From contig JALHNH010000003.1 of the NCBI GenBank assembly GCA_022843625.1, positions 186,001-250,000 on the forward strand: 64,000 nucleotides of DNA, given 5' to 3'. Made by a program: the position numbers and the translations under genes. This document shows positions 60,164 to 64,000 of this stretch, one piece after another. This DNA comes from Bryobacter sp. Its GTDB lineage: Bacteria; Acidobacteriota; Terriglobia; Bryobacterales; Bryobacteraceae. The notes beneath the pieces are model-generated. The model saw nothing but the letters and a program-made list of their open reading frames with translations, was not told the DNA's origin and ran no database searches. Each line of letters opens with the position of its first letter. Position 1 is the first letter of the stretch.

Positions 60164-61122
60164 AATCCCTTCTCCTTTTCTGTGCAGCAACACTGTTTGC
60201 AATTGATGGAACCGTGGTCAATAAAACCACCGGCAAACCTGCGGCTGATGTTCCGATCGTTTTGATGCGTTTGGGCGACGGCGGCATGATGCCTGCAGGC
60301 AACACCAAGTCTGGTGATGATGGCAAATTTCAGTTTGCCCAGGGCGTCGATGGGCCCCTGCTCATGCAGGCGATCTTCGACGGCGTCACTTACAACAAGT
60401 TGCTCAACCCGGGCTCGAATGGTTCTGGCGTTGAAATCGAGATCTACAACACCACCAAGCAGAACGGCACCACCAAGATCGTGCAACACATGATGCTGGT
60501 GGAACCCTCGGGCGACAAGCTCTCGATCAACGAGAGCATCATTTTCCGCAATAGCGGCAATGCCAGTTTTGTCGACCCGGTGAACGGCACCTTTAAATTC
60601 TTCCTGTCACCCGAAGGCAAAGAGAATCTCCAGCTCCGTGTCTCCGGCCCCGGCAATATGCCTGTGTCCAAGCAAGCCGATCCGGCCGGGCCTGCAAACG
60701 TCTTCAAAGTGGATTACCCGATCAAGCCTGGTGAATCCCGCTTCGATATGCAATACACCTTGCCGGTGACGTCTCCGGGCAAGTTTCGCGGCCGCATCCT
60801 TCATCCGATGAATGATAAAGAAGGCCAGACACGTCTGGTTACGCCCAGCGGAGTAAAGCTGAGCGGCCCCGGTCTCGAAGACCTTGGCGCAGAGCCACAA
60901 ACCCAGGCAGAGGTCTACTCTCTCACCAAGGCCGACTATGAGATCGAAATCACCGGCACCGGTTCTCTGCGTGCGCTTGAGGCCGACGAGAGCAGTATGC
61001 CTGAGCCACAGGCCATCCCGCCGAAGATCCATGACCGAATGTGGTGGATCGTGGGTCTAACGATGCTTGCTCTGGCTATTGGCTTCGTTTATCTGTTGCA
61101 GAAGCCTTCAACGATTGCCTGA
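60160..61122 (+). CDS. Exported carboxypeptidase-regulatory-like protein inside the ccm cluster
   Basis: A 320-residue protein with a short leader (MKSLLLFCAATLFA). The N-terminal domain has the carboxypeptidase-regulatory look (D-G-T-V-V-N-K-T-T-G-K-P-A-A-D-V-P ... D-G-K-F-Q-F). One C-terminal membrane helix (about 295-314) should anchor it, facing the periplasm. No catalytic motif seen. It sits between the ccmI-like gene and ccmA with a 4-base overlap upstream and 10 bases downstream, so it is probably part of the haem-export operon, but I know of no Ccm protein of this kind. Confidence 0.6.
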   Translation: MKSLLLFCAATLFAIDGTVVNKTTGKPAADVPIVLMRLGDGGMMPAGNTKSGDDGKFQFAQGVDGPLLMQAIFDGVTYNKLLNPGSNGSGVEIEIYNTTKQNGTTKIVQHMMLVEPSGDKLSINESIIFRNSGNASFVDPVNGTFKFFLSPEGKENLQLRVSGPGNMPVSKQADPAGPANVFKVDYPIKPGESRFDMQYTLPVTSPGKFRGRILHPMNDKEGQTRLVTPSGVKLSGPGLEDLGAEPQTQAEVYSLTKADYEIEITGTGSLRALEADESSMPEPQAIPPKIHDRMWWIVGLTMLALAIGFVYLLQKPSTIA

Positions 61123-61132
61123 TGGCCCTGCA

Positions 61133-61795
61133 ATGAGCGTTCTCTCGGCCAGCAAAGTCTCTAAGTTCTTCGGCAATTTTCCTGCCCTGCGCAACCTCAA
61201 CTTCACGCTTGAAGCCGGGGATTGTGTTGCTTTGCTGGGACGCAATGGTGCAGGCAAGACGACACTCATCCACTTGATGTCGGGTCTGTCGAGGCCAACC
61301 GAAGGCACGCTGGAAATCACACGCCGCGTCAGCATGCTTGGGCATGGGATTGGTGTCTATGACGAACTCAGCGCTCGTGAAAATCTGATATTTTTTGCAA
61401 GCCTTGCTACAGTGCCTATCGACGTCGAAGAGTGGCTGGAGAGGGTCAACCTGAAGGATGTCGCCGACGCTCCACTGCGGGAGTACTCGAGAGGGATGCG
61501 GCAGCGCCTTGCCCTGGCCCGTGCTTTCATGGGTGAGCCTGAACTGCTTCTGCTGGACGAACCCTTTACCTCGCTCGACGATAAGGCCACCGCACTTCTT
61601 CAAACCTTGCTTGCACAAGCCCTCGCGCGCAAATCCACTATCGTGCTCTCCACTCACCAGATCCCCGAGGCGATGGCTCTTGCCACGCGGATCCTTTTTC
61701 TGGAGCGCGGCAAACTGGCCTACGCGGGGCCTCGGCCGGAAGAAATGCTCACCGACAGCACATGGCTCTACCGCACCTACGGAGCCGTTTCCTGA
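61133..61795 (+). CDS. ccmA: Haem exporter ATP-binding protein CcmA
   Basis: About 220 residues from ATG 61133. The ABC ATPase motifs are Walker A G-R-N-G-A-G-K-T-T (about 37-45), signature Y-S-R-G-M-R-Q-R (about 118-125), Walker B L-L-L-L-D-E-P (about 137-143) and switch His in S-T-H-Q. It energises CcmB/CcmC for release of haem-loaded CcmE. Its stop overlaps the ccmB start (TGATG). Confidence 0.9.
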   Translation: MSVLSASKVSKFFGNFPALRNLNFTLEAGDCVALLGRNGAGKTTLIHLMSGLSRPTEGTLEITRRVSMLGHGIGVYDELSARENLIFFASLATVPIDVEEWLERVNLKDVADAPLREYSRGMRQRLALARAFMGEPELLLLDEPFTSLDDKATALLQTLLAQALARKSTIVLSTHQIPEAMALATRILFLERGKLAYAGPRPEEMLTDSTWLYRTYGAVS

Positions 61796-62469
61796 TGTTG
61801 CGTCAATCCTGGCAGATCTTTCTCAAAGACGTCCGCATGGAAATGCGCGGAAAGGAAGCACTCAATGCGTCGCTGGCCTTCGCACTGGTGGTTCTCATTC
61901 TGTTCAGTTTTGCTATCGATCCCACCAGCGAACAGATTCGCGAAATCAGCGGCGGCCTGCTCTGGATCCTTTTTGCCTTTTCTGGCGTCCTGCTGGTAAA
62001 TCGCAGTTTTCTGCGCGAGCAATCCAATGACTGCCTGGATGTCCTGCTCGTCAATCGAGTCCCTGCTTCGGCACTGATGCTGGGTAAGACTTTCGCCAAC
62101 CTGCTCTTCATCCTGATGATCGAGGCTGTCTGCCTGCCCGTCTTTAGCGTGCTCTACAATATCAACCTCTTTCAGTTGCCACTTTGGCTCATCGGAATCT
62201 GCCTGCTGGCTTCATGGGCGATTGCAATCCTGGGAACGGTGTTTGCTGCAATGACAGTCAATCTCCGGTTGCGGGAACTGATGCTGCCGGTAATTCTCTA
62301 CCCGATGATCATCCCGGCCCTGGCTGCCGCTATGTATCTGACCAATATCGTTAGCGTCGGAAAAGTCCCCGAGGGGGATGACCTGATCTGGGTTCGGCTT
62401 TTAGTAGGCTTCGACGTGATCTTTACTACTCTCGCACTCGGTCTGATCGACACAATCCTTGTAGACTAA
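61795..62469 (+). CDS. ccmB: Haem exporter permease CcmB
   Basis: A 224-residue inner-membrane protein starting at ATG 61795 in the ccmA stop. Six hydrophobic segments are visible, and the opening S-W-Q-I-F-L-K-D-V-R-M-E-M-R-G-K-E and middle F-L-R-E-Q-S-N-D-C-L-D-V-L-L match CcmB. It forms the ABC complex with CcmA. Followed by ccmC after 12 bases. Confidence 0.9.
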   Translation: MLRQSWQIFLKDVRMEMRGKEALNASLAFALVVLILFSFAIDPTSEQIREISGGLLWILFAFSGVLLVNRSFLREQSNDCLDVLLVNRVPASALMLGKTFANLLFILMIEAVCLPVFSVLYNINLFQLPLWLIGICLLASWAIAILGTVFAAMTVNLRLRELMLPVILYPMIIPALAAAMYLTNIVSVGKVPEGDDLIWVRLLVGFDVIFTTLALGLIDTILVD

Positions 62470-62481
62470 AACCAGATCTAC

Positions 62482-63168
62482 ATGTTTGATAAAATCCTGC
62501 TTGCCGTCGGCCTCACCAGTGGGCTTTACATCGCACGAAACCTTTACACGATGCTCCTCGTGTTGCCGGATGAGGCAGCACAAGGCATGATCTACCGCAT
62601 CATGTTCTTTCACATTCCCAGTTGGTGGACTTGCTTCCTTTCCTTTCTCGTCGCGGGTGTCGCTAGTGCGATCGCCATTCGCAGCAAGAGCAATCGGGCA
62701 GACTCCCTTGCCGTCGCTGCTACGGAAGTAGGTTTGGCTTTCACCTTCGTCGGCCTTGCCACCGGGATGATCTGGGCCAAAATCATTTGGGGGATCTGGT
62801 GGACCTGGGATGCACGCCTTACCTGGGCCTTCATCACAGCCCTCACCTATGCCGGCTATCTCATGATGCGCAACATGATTCCAGACCCCAGCGAGCGTCT
62901 GCGCGTGACGGGCGTACTCAACGTATTCGCTTTTGCCAGTGTTGTCATCTGCTACAAAGCAATCGACTGGTGGCGTACGCAGCATCCCGGCGCTGTCATG
63001 AGTTTCAGAACTGGCGGGGGCAATATGGACCCGGCCATGGAAGGAATGACTTACCACAACTTCATTGCCTTCCTTCTTCTTTGCGTAGTTTTGGTCACTT
63101 TGCGCCTGCGTCAGGAAGAAACCCTACGAGAGATCGAGGGCCTGCGCCGCCTCGCATATTCGCGATAA
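62482..63168 (+). CDS. ccmC: CcmC, haem-delivery protein
   Basis: A 228-residue, six-helix membrane protein. It has the WWD-type haem loop W-G-I-W-W-T-W-D-A-R near residues 107-116, flanked by conserved His residues in F-F-H-I-P and M-T-Y-H-N-F. CcmC attaches haem to CcmE. Here the attachment residue on CcmE is Cys126. The vapB/vapC remnant begins 10 bases downstream, between ccmC and the ccmD-like gene. Confidence 0.93.
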   Translation: MFDKILLAVGLTSGLYIARNLYTMLLVLPDEAAQGMIYRIMFFHIPSWWTCFLSFLVAGVASAIAIRSKSNRADSLAVAATEVGLAFTFVGLATGMIWAKIIWGIWWTWDARLTWAFITALTYAGYLMMRNMIPDPSERLRVTGVLNVFAFASVVICYKAIDWWRTQHPGAVMSFRTGGGNMDPAMEGMTYHNFIAFLLLCVVLVTLRLRQEETLREIEGLRRLAYSR

Positions 63169-63178
63169 TCTGAATTTA

Positions 63179-63382
63179 ATGGCGAAGATCATCGATCCCG
63201 ACAATTACGTGCCTCACCACCTCACAATTCCTAGGATAGAGAAAGCAAAGCCTTTTGACCCTCGGGACTGGCCTACAGACCTTGTAACTGCAGAAGAGGT
63301 GGACGAATTCAATGCAATGATTCGTGAAATGCGTAAAGACTCAAGGGATCGTACCTCAGAACTTTCGTGCGAGCCGCTCTAG
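63179..63382 (+). CDS. VapB-like antitoxin
   Basis: A 67-residue charged protein with no membrane segment. Its tail (V-T-A-E-E-V-D-E-F-N-A-M-I-R-E-M-R-K-D) is a typical amphipathic antitoxin helix, and it is followed with a 16-base overlap by a PIN-domain frame. The N-terminal part is proline-rich, and no canonical AbrB or RHH motif can be named. The antitoxin call rests mainly on this pairing. Confidence 0.65.
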   Translation: MAKIIDPDNYVPHHLTIPRIEKAKPFDPRDWPTDLVTAEEVDEFNAMIREMRKDSRDRTSELSCEPL

Positions 63383-63786
63383 TTGATACGGACGATGCCT
63401 CCGTCCTATACTCTCCCGCCAACCAAAGGTATGATGCAGTGGCCTCAATAGTCGCTGCTCGATTCTTGTTGATCAGCTTCATGACCAGAGCGGAGTGATT
63501 GTATTGGCCCAAAGCTAATTCCTGGGGAACCGAGAGGGCTGCAAAACTCGAAGCCAACATTGAACGCTACATTACACTCTATCCAGACGAAAAATCCTGC
63601 GAGGTCTGGGTCGGAATCAAACTTCAATAAAAACGTAAGGCCAGACCCATCGCCACAGCCGACGCTTGGATTGCCGCCACTGCTATTCGTTATCAGATTC
63701 CGCTGATCACACTCAACCACCGCGACTTCAATTTCATCGACGATCTCGAACTGATTCCCGTTAGTAACCCCTCCCCAAACGCCTGA
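63367..63786 (+). pseudogene. vapC: vapC (PIN-domain toxin) broken by two in-frame stops
   Basis: One frame from GTG 63367 to TGA 63784 reads through 139 codons with only two interruptions, TGA at 63496 and TAA at 63628, and no frameshift. It begins L-V-D-T-D-D-A-S-V-L-Y (first acidic PIN residues), continues S-F-M-T-R-A-E, and after the second stop reads P-I-A-T-A-D-A-W-I-A-A-T-A then L-I-T-L-N-H-R-D-F. This is the complete VapC pattern including the conserved later Asp. As read with standard stops, the RNase is inactive. Confidence 0.8.
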
Positions 63787-63824
63787 GCCTGTGTTAGGTT
63801 GGTTACGCGCTTTTCATATTCACC

Positions 63825-63977
63825 ATGGACCAACGTAATTTCACCTACATGTTCTACGGCTTTGCCGCCGCCTGGCTCATCCTTGCCATTTATGTCGTCA
63901 GTCTTGTCTCGCGAGGACGAAAACTCCAGGACCAACTGGAAACGCTAAAGCGCACACTTTCTCAGGAGAAGCTCTAG
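63825..63977 (+). CDS. ccmD: CcmD-like small membrane protein
   Basis: A 50-residue protein beginning M-D-Q-R-N-F-T-Y-M-F-Y-G-F. One membrane helix (about 10-28) is followed by a charged coiled tail (R-K-L-Q-D-Q-L-E-T-L-K-R-T-L). Length and topology match CcmD, which helps release holo-CcmE from CcmABC. It is separated from ccmC by the toxin-antitoxin relic. The spacer 63787-63824 shows no strong promoter. Confidence 0.65.
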   Translation: MDQRNFTYMFYGFAAAWLILAIYVVSLVSRGRKLQDQLETLKRTLSQEKL

Positions 63978-63982
63978 CCGCC

Positions 63983-64000
63983 ATGAAGCGTCGTGACCTC
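63983..64000 (+). CDS. Start of next gene, cut by window edge
   Basis: ATG 63983 opens M-K-R-R-D-L and runs off the end. Two arginines at the very start hint at a twin-arginine leader. A GGAGA lies about 14 bases upstream. Too little is visible for a product call. Confidence 0.3.

Noticed and set aside
63496..63498. TGA in vapC as selenocysteine or programmed readthrough
   Set aside because: No SECIS-like stem was seen after it, and a second stop (TAA at 63628) would still end the protein, so inactivation is simpler.
1..64000. tRNA, rRNA, CRISPR arrays, insertion sequences or prophage genes
   Set aside because: Gaps between genes are short and show no cloverleaf, repeat-spacer array, transposase frame or phage structural gene. 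The only repeats are the small ones listed and the DUF1501 relic.

Overview
The window looks like chromosome from an Acidobacteriota member of the Bryobacterales/Solibacter type. Supporting signs are two secreted proteins ending in the TIGR03437 domain (an NHL-repeat protein and a cyclophilin fusion), Oar-like TonB-dependent receptors with an N-terminal carboxypeptidase-regulatory domain, a DUF1549/DUF1553 plus DUF1501 pair, and many short signal peptides ending in AQ or SQ. This placement is inferred from gene content; no rRNA or tRNA gene was seen.

Layout. 0-13.8 kb: the start of a transglutaminase-like gene, a methyltransferase, a LamG-like protein, a secreted phosphoinositide phospholipase C, an ECF sigma module, a HicB antitoxin with a hicA relic, a Gcd-like PQQ dehydrogenase with a haem domain, a Tat-type HUMPS-family barrel protein, a Phd/ParE pair, a zinc cluster (SmtB-like repressor with operator, His-rich duplicated protein, Fur-family regulator), DUF507, ribokinase, a polytopic membrane protein and a TPR protein. 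13.9-32.7 kb: large exported proteins (NHL/TIGR03437, DUF1549/1553, DUF1501, a 1333-residue beta-propeller-like protein, two TonB receptors), a decayed DUF1501 copy, and a BrnT/BrnA module. 32.8-44 kb: Pit phosphate transporter, hydrolases, an HExxH/TPR protein, GAF-ANTAR regulator, two MacB-like permeases, Nudix, SufU-like scaffold, M20 peptidase. 43-50.6 kb: dnaG and rpoD, a coiled-coil/GAF protein, a lytic transglycosylase. 50.6-56.8 kb: aminotransferase, small hypothetical, cyclophilin-TIGR03437, GH5 enzyme, hybrid histidine kinase. 56.9-64 kb: a cytochrome c maturation cluster in the order ccmE-ccmF-ccmH-ccmI-like-(unknown)-ccmA-ccmB-ccmC-[vapB/vapC wreck]-ccmD-like, with the next gene cut by the window edge.

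How the genes connect. The Ccm cluster would supply haem to periplasmic CxxCH proteins, and two such proteins lie in this window (the PQQ dehydrogenase and the DUF1549/1553 protein). Its CcmE carries CxxxY instead of HxxxY at the haem site, and its CcmH-like partner is unusually cysteine-rich. Four type II toxin-antitoxin modules occur in 64 kb: two look intact (Phd/ParE, BrnTA) and two are broken on the toxin side (hicA truncated, vapC with two in-frame stops).

At the largest scale, G outnumbers C about two to one on the + strand through roughly 0-44 kb whatever the gene direction. The two are about equal from 45 to 48 kb, and C exceeds G after about 48.5 kb. This reversal of skew inside a run of same-strand genes suggests a replication-terminus-like boundary or an inversion junction.
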